NCBI GenBank assembly: GCA_037783545.1
Contig: JBBELK010000485.1
Span: forward strand, 620,001 to 684,000
Source: Henricia sp. BOLD:AAB3569
Taxonomy: Eukaryota; Echinodermata; Asteroidea; Spinulosida; Echinasteridae
Length of the DNA stretch: 64,000 bases
Direction: 5' to 3'
In this document: piece after piece, positions 21,437 to 32,336 of the stretch
Numbering within the stretch: position 1 is the stretch's first letter
How the letters are laid out: the number at the start of each line of letters is the position of its first letter
Notes under the pieces: model-generated
Told to the model about the DNA's origin: nothing
What the model saw: the letters and a program-made list of their open reading frames with translations, nothing else
The model's database searches: none
Made by a program: the position numbers and the translations under genes

Positions 21437-23559
21437 TGTAGGGCCCCTCCCGAAGCATAGCAATTAAGCAGAAGAAATTCCCCCCCCCCCCAAAAAAATG
21501 ACATGTTCCATTTCTTTGTACTGTGCATGGAATAGTGCTATAAACTATGCATGTACATGAGCATGCAGGAATGGCTCTCACAGCCGATTGGGTGGTTGTA
21601 ACCGGTCGCCATGGTTACTGACCCCTGATTGGTTAGGGCACACAGAGGGGCAGTGAGAAATACCTGTACACCTGGACCATGCTGTTCTCAAGTCATTCTT
21701 TGATGAGCAGCAGTCCAATAAAGTCCACACTGTGTTTCTGCAATACTGACTGATTCACTTTGCTCATATTTTACAGGTATGTTCAAACTTTTTATATCTT
21801 CTTGCATAATTTATTTCACATACTTAACTGGTGATCATTTTGATTGAGATATATGGTGTTTATGTATGATTTAGATGCTCTATTATTTTATGATAATTTA
21901 TTCTAGACTACAACCATGGAGCGAAGTAGACATGGTAAATTTTAGGATTGTTCTGGCGGACTAGTATTAGAACCCAACTTTTATTTGAAATTCTTCCATT
22001 GACCTGCTTGATATTGAACACCAGTGGAAATTGTATTTTACAAGTTTGGATTTCATATTGATATATTCCGACTACTAGTCCATGTATTTGTAAATGCCTA
22101 GTCCTTTGATTCAGCCACTGTGAGAAACTTTTCAGATACACAAGTTGATAATCAGTACATGTATTCACAATGTGCAGATCCTGTAAACTTATAGCTGAGT
22201 GTAATAGCATTGTACATATCCATATGGGCAGCAGTGATATCGCACAACTCTATCGATAATATTGATATTGTGGTATCAGTACTGAGTGTACATGGGCTGG
22301 CCAGGTTGTGTTGATAATTGATATGTGGTCACTGCACTAGTGCCATACACACATGCCATGTAGCCCTGGGTGGGATGTTTACAGTTTGGCTAGAATGACT
22401 CACTCTGGACCATGTGGTCTGACCAGTGACTAGAGCCTTTGTTCTCCCTCATTAGTATGCAGGCTATTTTGTGCCAGTGCATACATGTAGGGTAGTCCAT
22501 TATACCTATGCAGGGGAAAATATAAGTGATTTGCAAACATTCTGATTATATACAGGCTAGAAGGTTTGACAAGTTAAGAATTGTACAGCTTTGATTTGTG
22601 TTTCTCTGAAACTCCTCAATATAATTGTTTTACTTGAAATAGGAATAGCAAAGATAATATTGGTTTTAGACTTAGTTAGAGTTTATTAAGTTTCATGAGG
22701 AAACGCCAGATTGTCGATTGAGTTTGTGATTTTGTTGACATACATTTAAGAAGTTTCCTGGGAGTAATTGCTCAAACAATAAGAGTATTTATAAGTATAA
22801 TCTTCAAGAATGTGTTCCTAAAATTTAATAACTCTTCCACTTGTTCTGAAAGTTTGGTAATGTGAAGTTACTGTTCTCTATAGCCAAACACTAAATTCTT
22901 ATAAAATGTAGCTAAATACCATACTTCCATACAGTGTGCAGGAAATGGTCCTGGTAGTGGATGAGTCATTCATTCTAGGAAATGAGCCTCAGCTCATTAT
23001 GTATTCACGAGTCCAGTATGTATGTGGACAGAGGGCCAGGGTGGTCTGGGCCCTCCAGCTGTTTGTTTACTTTGAGATTTCAGAGCAAGTTGTGATAAGA
23101 AAAGCAGATGGCTTTTCTGAACCTAGTGGAAACAAATAGGGACCAGAACACTTATTTTCTTGTACATATTTAATTAGGTTTATTTCAGTCTGTATTTGGG
23201 AAAGTAACTTTACTTGAGTGAACAGACAATTCATGTTATAGAACCAGAGCTTATGTGTTTAATTATGGGTCCTTTTAGATGATGTTTGTCTGTTATGACA
23301 TTTAGGAAGAATGTGCTCGCATATGAAGAGTTAGATTTTCCTTTTTTGGATCATGTGATTGTAAAATAGATGGTTAATTATTCATGTTGAATTTTGTTGG
23401 ATAATTTTGTTAATGCCATCAAGGATTTGATTGCATTGTAAGTTATTCTTTGATGAGCAGCAGTCCAATAAAGTCCACACTGTGTTTCTGCAATACTGAC
23501 TGATTCACTTTGCTCATATTTTACAGGATTTCAACCAACCCCCCGTGGGCTGGCTTACA
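21437..23559 (+). repeat. 3' LTR of Ty3/Gypsy element 1
   Basis: Practically identical to the 5' LTR, including both 86-base blocks (21692-21777 and 23442-23527). Preceded by the short purine run GGAGGAG at 21428-21434. Confidence 0.93.
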
Positions 23560-23730
23560 CTAGTACTAGTAGTAGTAGGCCTAGTACTAGTAGTAGGCCT
23601 ACAGTAGTAGTACTAGGGCAACTATTAACTAGGACAATGCTTCGCTAGATACAGCGCAGCGGTTGAGTTGGACGACGGTCGAGTTGGTAGGAGTCGAGTT
23701 GGCAAACGGTCGAGTTGACTGTAAACCCGT
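23560..23730. repeat. CTAGTA low-complexity DNA and GTCGAGTTGG repeats
   Basis: Alternating TAGTAG/CTAGTA/GGCCTA words up to about 23620. Then four spaced copies of a GAGTTGG word (23663-23718), related to the arms of 9466-10365. Present in copy B at 61157-61320. Confidence 0.6.
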
Positions 23731-24042
23731 TGGCGCATTGGTATTGCCGGCTATAAAAAAAGGTGCATACCATGATTATGATAGGAATCACGCAAGTAAA
23801 AAGAAAACAACTCACGATTCTGAAATCACACGTCTGATCCTCCAGAACGGCAACGTAAAATCGAGACACAGCACAGCTTAAACTTCGTAAGTATACTTAC
23901 TAATAATAATATAATACTAGGCCTATTCATTTTCTAGCAGACGACAAGCAAACTGTTATAAAAAGTTATCGCGGCAAAACTTTCGCAAAATACATTGTAC
24001 GTCACGATTTTGTCCTCGTCCAAAAATCTACAGGAGATAGTC

Positions 24043-24440
24043 CTAAACATCTAACACTTCAGGGTCATTAATTTTAAAAATGTCCCATCCAACCACGTTG
24101 TATTTGCTGGAAAAACTGTGGTACGCTCTGAACTGCCGTATGGCAGTCGCTTCACGACCTTTAGCAACTCCTGGTTGCTGGTATACACAGGCTTCTAGAA
24201 ACTCCCATACAGTCTTACACTGATCCTGATATGAACACATACAAGTAATGTGCCTTGTAGCATGTATCCACAGCTTTCAGCAGTGAAGGTTGGGGAATGC
24301 CTCTTTTTCCAGTAGCCTACCACAAATGACTGCGACGGGTCCAACATGTTATCCGAGTACAGCATTAAGATGAACCGTTGCGGCCTCTTGGAGCTGTCAA
24401 CGTGTTTCAGATATTCTGGCATATTGATGATATCCTACAA
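24043..24440 (-). CDS. Unrecognised exon(s) in duplicated segment, copy A
   Basis: On the minus strand a TTGTTTTGTAG acceptor leads into DIINMPEYLKHVDSSKRPQR and FILMLYSDNMLDPSQSFVVG. A second frame then carries WEFLEACVYQQPGVAKGREA and ends in LDV-stop at 24043. The frame changes near 24240, so it is either decayed or has a splice I did not find. Copy B (61701-62098) has the same layout. I do not recognise the protein. It lies downstream of the YqaJ exon in the same direction and may be part of that gene. Confidence 0.4.
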
Positions 24441-24659
24441 AACAATTACAAAATATAGGTGTTAGTTTCATATTAGATATACTATTTATTATATTAATTG
24501 AAGCATCAAGCTTCTGCAGGTACCGTGCATTTCTGATACTGTGCACCACAAAACCGCAATCCGATGTGCCTTCACCTGCTTACACCAAATTTGGAAGCTT
24601 TTGACATTATTTGTCCATTATAGACAGTTTACGCATCCCTATTGGCTGAGAGAACGTCA

Positions 24660-24885
24660 TGTGATCAGTCTTAAACGGACGATAAAGACCGGCTGGCTGG
24701 CTCGCGTTTGTGTCGGGCTACATGGACCACACACACGCATACAGAAACTGCACGTTCCTGAAAGCAAGATATGCACTAAGAAAATATACCCAGTCGTGTG
24801 CGTGCACATACAACACGACTGCATTACGCTTAACAATACCCCGGTATGTTTAGAACCGGCTGGATGGGGACCTGTAGGCTGATAA
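24660..24885 (-). repeat. Partial copy of the AATAGACCGATCC element
   Basis: Words such as CGTGTGCGTGCACATACAAC and GCATTACGC match, in reverse, the interior of the element at 51522-52070 (around 51870-51915). Copy B has the same fragment near 62320-62545. The ends of the element are not visible here. Confidence 0.5.
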
Positions 24886-25231
24886 CGACCAGAGCCATAA
24901 AGCTGGGGACCTTTGACACAAATAGTAAAACCTTGAAATGTATCAAGTGAACTGAAGTAGCAATATGCCAAAACAACATTGTTTACGAGTACAATTATCA
25001 TAATTATTTTATGAGATGACATGTACAATGGCGCTATTCACCTCGGCGTCATCTTGTTGAATGGCATTTTGGCACTGTTTCACATGTCAAGGAATGAGAG
25101 AATTACTGTTTTTTCTTCCTACTGTTTTCCAACTTCAAATGATCATTGAAACCATTTGTAATAGGTTTTTGTTTCCAGACCCAATGAATGTATATCAGTT
25201 TTGCTTGTTGCAATATTTATAAAAATACTAA

Positions 25232-25354
25232 CCAACTGAGCATCAATGAAGGATGCCATCACCTCCGAAGATGCACACCTCCCACTGTGCCTTCCCTTGT
25301 GCCTGCCTTCAAAGACGAGAGGCATCATGTGAAATGCCAAATTATTCTTCTCAT
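25232..25354 (-). CDS. Candidate 123-nt exon, copy A
   Basis: Bounded on the minus strand by TTTTGCAG and GTTAGT. Open through 41 codons, reading DEKNNLAFHMMPLVFEGRHK then GRHSGRCASSEVMASF. Same in copy B at 62890-63012. No known domain; it does not look like the C-terminal half of a YqaJ nuclease. Confidence 0.45.
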
Positions 25355-25435
25355 CTGCAAAACAGTCAATATAATTGAATCATTTAAACACTTTGATCCT
25401 ATAAAATGTGGCTGTTTGCACATTGCAAACAACAG

Positions 25436-25510
25436 TAGTACCATAGCCAAGTGGTTTGGGTCATTGACTCGCAATCATAGGTGAAAACTTGGGGTTGCGG
25501 GTTCGAACGT
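25436..25510 (+). repeat. tRNA-derived SINE-like head, copy A
   Basis: Contains a good RNA polymerase III box A (TAGCCAAGTGG, 25444-25454) and box B (GGGTTCGAAC, 25499-25508) at tRNA spacing. The acceptor stem does not pair and the anticodon arm is poor, so it is not a working tRNA gene. It lies in the presumed intron after the YqaJ exon. No tail or target duplication was identified. Copy B is at 63094-63168 with a one-base change. Confidence 0.5.
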
Positions 25511-25550
25511 TGTTTTTGACATGCCACTGGAAAACCACACAGTGTATACA

Positions 25551-26474
25551 TGAATGCCGCAAAAATCAACTTTGTTGCCCGTTTGAGTACAATAGTCTTT
25601 TACTGCAACAGACTCATATTTTTTTCCCATGGTCGGTGTACTTGCTGTCAAATTCATCGTACTTTGTAAGTGACTGCAACATTTTTTTTTGTCATTTCGT
25701 GGTCCTGATTTACAAATTCTACCAAAGTTTGAGGCATGGAGAAGTTTCTTTCTTTCCTCTTTCCATGCTTTGTTTGTGTTCTGACCCCTTGTAGCCTCTT
25801 CAGTGGCAGCATGTTGTTCCTCATTGATAGTAGTCACATGTAAATCATCCAGGAAATGTTCCTCATGTGTTTTTTTTCTAGGTAATCATGATCGTTATTT
25901 ATAGCAATGATATTAGCTGGTGCATATAATTGTCGAATTGCTTGGGCGTTCAGCCAAACATTTCTGAAGGCATCAGGATATTGGGGTTGATTTCTTAATT
26001 CCACTGGCCTTGGATCAAAGTCTTTGAGCTTGTGTGTGTTGTCCTTTTTACGTAGCTTCAATTTACTCATTCGAACTGGTGAACCACTGTATTTCTTTGC
26101 TTAATGAAATGTTTGCAGCAGTTTCGTACAGGTATCCTTTGTAACAATGCCTTCTTTTTCGTTTTTCTTAGAAACAGCGCGGTAAACGAAGGCTACATGC
26201 TTGCAGTGTGCCTCTGGCCCCATGCCTACAGCACATTCACACTGTGATTCTTCTATCACTCCATGCATATTTAGCTTTATGTCAACTCTGTATATACCAC
26301 CTTTGTTTTCATCTCGGCAGACACTCGTCCCAGTATGTAGGTGCTGTCATCTTGTCTGCAGTAACGTACCGAATTCAGAAACTTCCCATAATACAGAGAC
26401 TCGGCCTTCCCATACAAATCTTGTTTATGAAGTGCAGGAAAGGCTCTGATGTTTTTTTAAGTAACTTCTGGGAT
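25551..26474 (-). pseudogene. SWIM zinc finger / YqaJ-type nuclease gene, copy A, decayed
   Basis: Minus strand, from an ATTCCAG acceptor before 26474. An N-terminal block reads HKQDLYGKAESLYYGKFLN. A SWIM finger follows (CECAVGMGPEAHCKH, C-x-C-x9-C-x-H), then a linker (KKYSGSPVRMSKLKL). Last comes the start of a YqaJ/lambda-exonuclease-like domain: TRGQ, KAWKEERKKLLHASNFGRIC and GKKYESVAVKDYCTQTG. Family genes of this SWIM plus YqaJ type are numerous in marine invertebrates; their role is unknown to me. The frame is broken at least three times: near 26275, by an in-frame stop after LLQTFH, and in an A-run near 25876. The stop and the A-run change also occur in copy B, so they predate the duplication. 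The expected second half of the nuclease (GASPDG...EIK) was not found. Confidence 0.6.
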
Positions 26475-26621
26475 CTGGAATGTGACAGAAAGGTCACAGT
26501 GTTACTGATATTAAACTTGCAATTTTGAGTAGTTATATCCAAGCAGTACTCAAATGAATAATGAACCATTCTAATTGTGAAACAGTGCAGCAACAAGATC
26601 CCTCTGTAAACTGTTCAAAGG

Positions 26622-26662
26622 CAGGGGCGGATCCAGGAATTTTTCCAGGAGGGGTTTTTGCA

Positions 26663-26706
<44 letters not shown>

Positions 26707-26741
26707 TGACCCCCAAAACCCCCCCTCTGTATCCGCGCCTG
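26622..26741. mobile_element. 120-bp MITE with CAGGGGCGGATCC ends and poly-G core
   Basis: Left end CAGGGGCGGATCCAGGA and right end ATCCGCGCCTG are imperfect inverted repeats. They are flanked by AAAGG (26617-26621) and AAAGG (26742-26746). The middle is a run of about 27 G. The ends recall hAT-type MITEs common in deuterostomes, but the duplication seen is five bases. Confidence 0.6.
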
Positions 26742-26746
26742 AAAGG

Positions 26747-27395
26747 TATGTTATTTTCACTCGTGATTAGAAGCCCATGTTGATAAAACTGCCCTGTAGA
26801 AATTTCTGCCACATATACATGTAGGTGTAATAAATTCTGAAAACTTTAAAAATCCATGCATGGTTTTTGTGTTGAGTTAAATGGTAAAAAAGTAATTTGC
26901 AAGAAAACCACCATTCAGTTGTAAATTTATCACACAAAATACCATTTTGGACTGAAATAAAATCATTGTACCATTGTTACCAACACTTTTAGTAAGGTTT
27001 AAATTCTTGTCAACTCATCAAACAAATTGGGGTCACTGCAAATGTGTTTTACCCTTAACGCCACAATCCCACCATACACGTAGTCAATAACAATTTTGCG
27101 GATACATGTATTAACAAGCAACAAAAGAAGTTCAAAAATGTTCTCCACTTTTGATTGAAAAATGCAGCCAATCTGTGAGTGGAAATTTTCAGCACACAGA
27201 AGCTTTACGCTGTCATGCATAACGAAGCTGTTATGTGAATATTTCAATGTCAACTTAATCACAAATGAAATGTTGATGTTTTGATTAAACAGTAACATTT
27301 GCATTTCTTTTGTTGCTTAGTATATAGTTCTAGGGGACATTTTCAAGAAAAAAAGTATAAGTTAACCTTCTTGAACTTGTTTTTCAAATGCGTAC
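26747..27395. other. AT-rich, no gene supported
   Basis: A 101-codon open frame on the minus strand (26999-27304) has no splice border or recognisable domain and is not called. Confidence 0.35.
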
Positions 27396-27516
27396 CTGGC
27401 TATCAGAGTTGACATCCAAATACATTGTTGCTTCTGGGGTTGTCATTTGGAAACATCCTTTATCACATAAAGGATGTACCTTTCCAAAGTTGAAATTCCT
27501 GTCATAACTTTCTAAT
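27396..27516 (-). CDS. Candidate exon upstream of the SWIM/YqaJ gene
   Basis: Bounded by a TTGTGTTTCAG acceptor and a CAG-GTACGC donor on the minus strand. One frame is open throughout and reads LESYDRNFNFGKVHPLCDKG then CFQMTTPEATMYLDVNSDSQ. Good borders and composition suggest a real exon. It precedes the SWIM exon in the same orientation by about 0.9 kb, so it may be part of that gene. The protein is not recognised. Confidence 0.4.
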
Positions 27517-27639
27517 CTGAAACACAAAATTATAAAATGATCGTTGAAGTTTATTTAATTATATTTACACATGCATAAAGAATGTAAACACTTTTTGTCA
27601 CCATATATACCGCACTCCCTCAACAACAACAAAGGTAAT

Positions 27640-28280
27640 CGGGTACTAGCCTAAATATAAGAAAAATGTCCTTAAAGTAAATAGGCCTAGGCTAGGCTTA
27701 TGCAATTCTCCATGGGTACATTTTATGGATATTTATGTATAATCACGAACAAGTCGGGGTTTAAGGCCTCACATGTGCAAAACATGAGATTGGGTGAAAA
27801 ATATGTTTTGCCAAGAAAAAATTTTTTCCGGAAAGAATTGGGCAGTTGATCATGGCTTAATTCAGACCTTGTGTGCACAACATAGCCTAGCCTGGGGCTA
27901 GGGCTAAGACCATGTGGTTAGACAGGCTGAAAAACAATTTCTAAGTCCAGGCCTACTGACTAAGAAATTTTGTGAGGAAACCCTTAGGCTTACTTACTGC
28001 GCCTAGCCCTAGGGCAAGGCTAGTAGTAGGCCTAAAGTAAACTTTAAGTGTTTTCTCACAAAATCTTAAATTTTTTCCACTCGAAATTTTGGTTTTTTTC
28101 TCCATCAAATCTGCACATTCCAATGCTATAGATGAGTCATTTTAAAGAAAAACAATTCTGATCAACTTCCCAACTCTTACCATCTTCTAGGCACTAGCCT
28201 ACGGTCATGGTAAACATTAAAATTTAGCCTAGGCGCTAGGCCTGCTCTAGCCTACGCATAAACATTGTCACAAGTTCATG
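27640..28280. repeat. GGCCTA/TAGGCC low-complexity region with dispersed repeat copy
   Basis: Rich in AGGCCTAGGCT-type words. 28050-28185 is copy 2 of the ~130-bp repeat described at 11411-11540. Confidence 0.5.
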
Positions 28281-28854
28281 TTTTCTGCCTGACAATTTCG
28301 CCTTTCTCTCCTGGAGCTCTGTTCGAAGATCCTGAAGAGACATGGATCCATAATTTACGTTGGCTTTGCTTGTGCTTGTCAATGACGTGATTTAAATTTA
28401 TTGCCACTAAATAACGATCGTTTTATTAGTTCGGAAGTTCGGAGAATGAGCAGACGTACGTACGTTTGCGTTGTAGTTTTTCGCGCGGTTGAACATGTCA
28501 CAATTTTTTACCTGATAGGTCTGCTGCCCTCTAGTGGCAAAGATCGCTGAAAGTCTCCCATTGCTAAATGAGCTGAGCGTACTGGATCAGCCTATTGCTC
28601 AGTTTGTATTTTATCCTGGTACAATACCCGGTACCTTAACTCTAACACCCTGTATGTAAAATCATAGTTTTTTTGAAGACTGAGCAGGGTTATAGGTTAA
28701 CACATTATTTAGAAATTATACAATTTTGAATCATTTCAAAGAACAAAAATGGGTCTAAGGTTACATGAAACTTTATCATTAATTAATTCCTAATTTGCGT
28801 AGTACATTTCATAAAAAAGTTATTTACATGTTTGACTCACTCTGCTGATAGAGT

Positions 28855-28940
28855 TTCTGGTCAATTTTGGAGGAGCTGTTTTCATGGGCAAATTCGTCGA
28901 CCTTCCTACTTTGGAAATTCCGGGAATTGCCCTATTAAAT
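28855..28940 (-). CDS. Weak candidate exon
   Basis: Minus strand: TTTAATAG acceptor, open frames through ~80 bases, then CAGCAGA-GTGAGTC. Two frames stay open (one reads GNSRNFQSRKVDEFAHENSS), and neither phase fits the exon at 27396-27516 without another exon between. Low confidence. Confidence 0.22.
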
Positions 28941-29460
28941 AGTAATAATAACAAAAAACATCAGTATAAACAGGCCATTACTGTATACATTTTGTATTTC
29001 TATAATCAATATAAAATTGTTCAGCCACTTGGAAATCTGTGACATTATCAGCCACGCAGTCGTACCACTATTATTGGTCAAACCTGTAACCGAAGTTTGC
29101 AAGCTTGATGGACCGCTGTGTGAAATGGCACTGTAAATCATGCTGCCTTTAGTTTCTGTCATTAAATCTGGCAGTCTGATTTCTTTTTGGTACAGGTCTA
29201 TTTGGGGCTGCATGGTTTTCTTTGTATCTGTGCCAAATATCACTCAAATCCACCTGTGCAGTGGTGAGATTTTCCGCCCTAAAATATCTCCAAAATTGGC
29301 AGTTGACGGTGCCTTTAACTACCTAGTCTTGATTCAAGACACCAATACGGGCATGACTATAGGCATAACAAAGCCAGCGCATATAGCGCCCTTATGCTAT
29401 ATTTGGCACAGCTGTTCACAGTCTGCTCTTAAAGGACAAGATAATTAACGCTTGAATTTA

Positions 29461-29570
29461 AGGTTGCATCCGAATTTGTGGCTTTGGCTGTGGCTGTTGC
29501 TATGCTGTTTCTGAGGAAATAGCAACAGCTATAGCCACAGCCAAACCCACTGATTCGGATCCAGCCTAAG
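29461..29570. mobile_element. ~110-bp foldback (GGTTGCATCCGAAT ends)
   Basis: Left arm GGTTGCATCCGAATTTGTGG and right arm ending ATTCGGATCCAGCC are imperfect inverted repeats. The inner arms (GGCTGTGGCTGTTGCTAT and its complement) meet near 29513. It is compact, without coding capacity. Confidence 0.65.
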
Positions 29571-30165
29571 ACTAACCAAGAAAAAAATAACGTGCTTCGT
29601 GTCAAGGAGGGCGATTTGCATCACATCACAATTTTTGAAGTTTCAGTCTTAGACTATTAATTTTTATTAACGATCTCGCACGTAAATTTGACACATTTTA
29701 ACAAGCAGAAAGCAGCTAGAACCGCTTTATGAACTTTTGCAAAAAAAAAGTGTTTTTGATATCGGTTGCATCTATAGTCTGTTGTGTGAAAATGGTTTTA
29801 ACTCAAAATAGTAATTTATATATTTTTTTCCAAGTCGCTACAGTTTTACAGGCTGGAAGATTTTTACCCAAACAAACATTTTAAAATGAAAATGATTTTA
29901 TAAGAAAACATCATATAAAATAATAATAATAATAATAAGACTTCTAATGCGCACATATCCACCCTGCTGGGTGTTCAATATTTGAGTAAAATACAGTAAT
30001 TTAATATTTTTTACTAATATTTCCCAAGCTGGGGTGGGGTAGCCCCTCTATCGGGGTTGCAAATTTGCAGAAACAAACGCCACAAAATCAAAAAGCAATA
30101 ATCAAAAACAAAAATCAAAAAAGTAAACCCCCACACAATGCCCCGCCCACTTTCCAAGTCACACA
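29571..30165. other. Non-coding; AAT microsatellite and A-rich stretch
   Basis: (AAT)n lies at about 29918-29940, followed by GACTTCTAATGCGCACATATCC, which looks like the tail or head of a short interspersed element. 30065-30125 is A-rich and borders the LINE fragment. Confidence 0.35.
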
Positions 30166-30169
30166 TCGT

Positions 30170-31657
30170 TTCGGTTCTTCTGCATCACCCAACACGTGCG
30201 GGCAATCCATCAAGGCCAAATCTGTTGTTAATAGACCCTTTCACTAATAAATTTAACCGCATCGCCCCATTCGTGGATGAACATCTTATCCCGGAACAAG
30301 CAGGGTTTAGGCCAGGAAAGTCATGCACTGGCCAATTCCTCACTCAGTTCATTGAGGATGGCTATGAGGGTAAGCTAATCACTGGAGCTGCTTTCGTTGA
30401 CCTCTCTCTTCCTATGACACCGTGAACCACATAATCCTCACCAGGAAGATCTTTGAGCTGACAAAGGATGTGAGACTGACTGGACTTATCCAGACATTGC
30501 TGTCCAACCAGCGATATTTTGTGGTCCTCAACGGCAATCGCAGCAGATGGCGCAGACAGAAAAATGGCCTCCCACAAGGAAGTGTGCTTGCACCACTGCT
30601 CTTTAACGTGTACACGAACGAACAACCGATTCACCCAAACACCAGGAGTTTCATCTACGCTGATGATCTCTCCATCGCCACCCAGAACCAGTCTTTCGTG
30701 AAGGTGGAGGAGTCCCTCAGCGATGCCCTGGCCTGACTCATCCCATACTATGCGACCAACCATCTGAGAGCTAACCCTGACAAAACTCAGATAAGTGCAT
30801 TCCACCTCAAGAACAGGGATGCCAACCATCAACTAAGGATCAGCTGGTATGGGAAAAGGCTGAAGCACACTTACAACCCAGTCTACCTAGGCGTCACACT
30901 GGATCGCTCCCTTACCTACAAGAACCATATTGCCAACACAAAGGCAAAAGTCGGAGCCTGCAATATCCTCAAGAAGCTAGCCAATACCAACTAGGGGTCT
31001 GATGCCAGAACAATCCGGACAACAGCCCTTGCGCTTTGCTTCTCTGCTGCGGAATATGTATCACCAGTATGGAGTAAGTCAGCCCACGCGCCCAAGATCA
31101 ACCCAAGATTCATCCTGCAGAGCAATCACTGGTTGCCTTAGACCAACTAAAGTAGAAAACCTCTACCTGCTTTGCGGTATTGCCCCACCACACATTAGAA
31201 GGTTGGTCCTGTCCCAGCAAGAAATGGTCAACCAAGAAAACAACTCACTCAACCCACTAGTCCAACAACAGCCAGCAAACAAGCGGCTCAAATCCTTGAT
31301 ACCAGCCCTTACAACCAAAGGATGACCTTGTGGTCTAACCACCTCCAGACCACTCCACATAAACTCTCCCTCAGCCCCAAGGAATCCTTCGCATCCGGCT
31401 CCAGCGAGACTTGGCCTTTTTGGCTAAGCCTCAACCGCCTAAGAACTGGTTACGGTCGATGCAGAGTCCTAATGCAGAAGTGGGGTTTCGGTGACAAACA
31501 GACAACATGTGAATGCGGCCAGGAACAGATAAAGGAACACCTGCTAGTATGCCCACTCCTGCCAGAGCCCTGCATCCAAGATGACCTGGAAGCCGTGAAC
31601 TGCCGTGTCAGAGCCTGTGTGGAGCACAGAAGAAGAAGATGTGCTTACTTTCCCTAA
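30170..31657 (+). pseudogene. LINE (non-LTR retrotransposon) reverse transcriptase fragment
   Basis: Reads RIAPFVDEHLIPEQAGFRPG, then GLPQGSVLAPLLFNVYTNE, FIYADDLSIATQ (the catalytic YADD box), YLGVTLDRSLTYKNHI, CRAITGCLRPTKVENLYLLC and a C-terminal CECGQEQIKEHLLVCPLLPE zinc-knuckle-like end. This order and wording fit Jockey/CR1-like LINEs. The 5' end is missing before the first reverse transcriptase motifs (the usual 5' truncation), and endonuclease is absent. The frame is interrupted at least four times: near 30418, a stop near 30734, near 30992, and between 31080 and 31325. It is dead. The stop after YFP is at 31655-31657; no poly-A tail was identified. Confidence 0.82.
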
Positions 31658-31776
31658 CTGCACAGTTACTGCACAGGTCCATGTCGAACATCATGTTTGG
31701 ATGTAGGGATAAAAAGTAAGTATAAACGTCTGTCTTTGGAATGTGTCAACACTTATTTGCTCTTCATTTATTGATA

Positions 31777-31931
31777 CAGTTGAAAACGTTGACAATACGA
31801 GCAATCCGCTTATAACAAGGAAAATTGAATCTCTTAATCCTGTGTTCTTTATTGTCTTAATTTCTTAGGTTCCTGTTGTAACAGGTTAATGTACACAGAG
31901 CAAAGGACCTCTTATTAACAAAGTATGACGG
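31777..31931. mobile_element. pogo-like MITE, diverged copy, TA-flanked
   Basis: Left end CAGTTGAAAACGTTGACAAT and right end TTATTAACAAAGTATGACGG align with the ends of the clean copy 40810-40925 (CAGTCGAACACTGATAATAC). TA lies on both sides (31775-31776 and 31932-31933). Confidence 0.5.
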
Positions 31932-31942
31932 TATTTACTTAC

Positions 31943-32335
31943 TATTTGCACCGCTGTGGCTTTGAGGGCGTAGGGCTCTTGGTCAGTCGCGATCCGGTTT
32001 TCCCCGTGGTTGGACGCGTTTTGTGGATGGCTCCGCATCCGAACAAATTTTCGGTACCATTTGTGAGACCTCATACGTTTTGAACGGGCGTAGGCATGAT
32101 TTTTAACACGGGGTTTGTACAGGTAGAACATTATTTGAATACCTTCACCTGCAAGAGCGAGCTGACGGAAAGTTAATGGAGGAAAAACTGCTACTCGCAG
32201 GTACGGCCGACGTTGTGGTGTTGCAAATGCCGCACGCATCGTTGCACGACGTGCAAAATGTAGCTCTCTGTTAGAGCGTGGCAAGAGGCTTGTTGGGTTC
32301 AATAGTAGGCCTACTACACACAAACCGTGGTTCAA
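31943..32335 (-). CDS. Hypothetical first exon, minus strand
   Basis: An open frame from ATG at 32335 (or inner ATGs) reads on through RRPYLRVAVFPPLTFRQLAL, MFYLYKPRVKNHAYARSKRM and ATDQEPYALKATAVQI to a consensus GTAAGT donor at 31942-31937. It is basic, with no recognised domain. The GC- and CpG-richer composition fits a promoter-proximal exon. Confidence 0.3.
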
Positions 32336-32336
32336 T

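Larger units (their letters stand above)
12718..23559 (+). mobile_element. Ty3/Gypsy LTR retrotransposon 1, young
   Basis: Two LTRs of about 2.12 kb begin TGTAGGGCC and end GGCTTACA. The 4-base target duplication CTAG is at 12714-12717 and 23560-23563. The unoccupied target is visible in the sister duplicate near 61147-61165, which reads straight through GTACTAGTACTAG. A primer-binding site follows the 5' LTR and a short purine tract precedes the 3' LTR. Gene order is gag, protease, reverse transcriptase, RNase H, integrase, as in Metaviridae. There is no envelope gene. The LTRs differ by about one base and one length change by eye, so insertion is very recent. The element looks nearly whole, with about one break in pol. 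Confidence 0.93.
23560..26343 (+). repeat. Duplicated segment, copy A (right part)
   Basis: Continues copy A after the retrotransposon and matches 61157-64000 at roughly 99.5% by eye. The largest difference is about 60 extra bases in copy B near 61622-61691. The right edge of the duplication cannot be seen because copy B runs off the window. It carries the SWIM/YqaJ gene, a tRNA-like head and other exon candidates. Confidence 0.9.

Noticed and set aside
25436-25510. A functional tRNA gene
   Set aside because: Box A and box B are good, but the acceptor and anticodon stems do not pair, so a tRNA-derived SINE head is the better reading.
26999-27304. 101-codon minus-strand frame
   Set aside because: No splice borders, no domain, composition like the surrounding AT-rich DNA.
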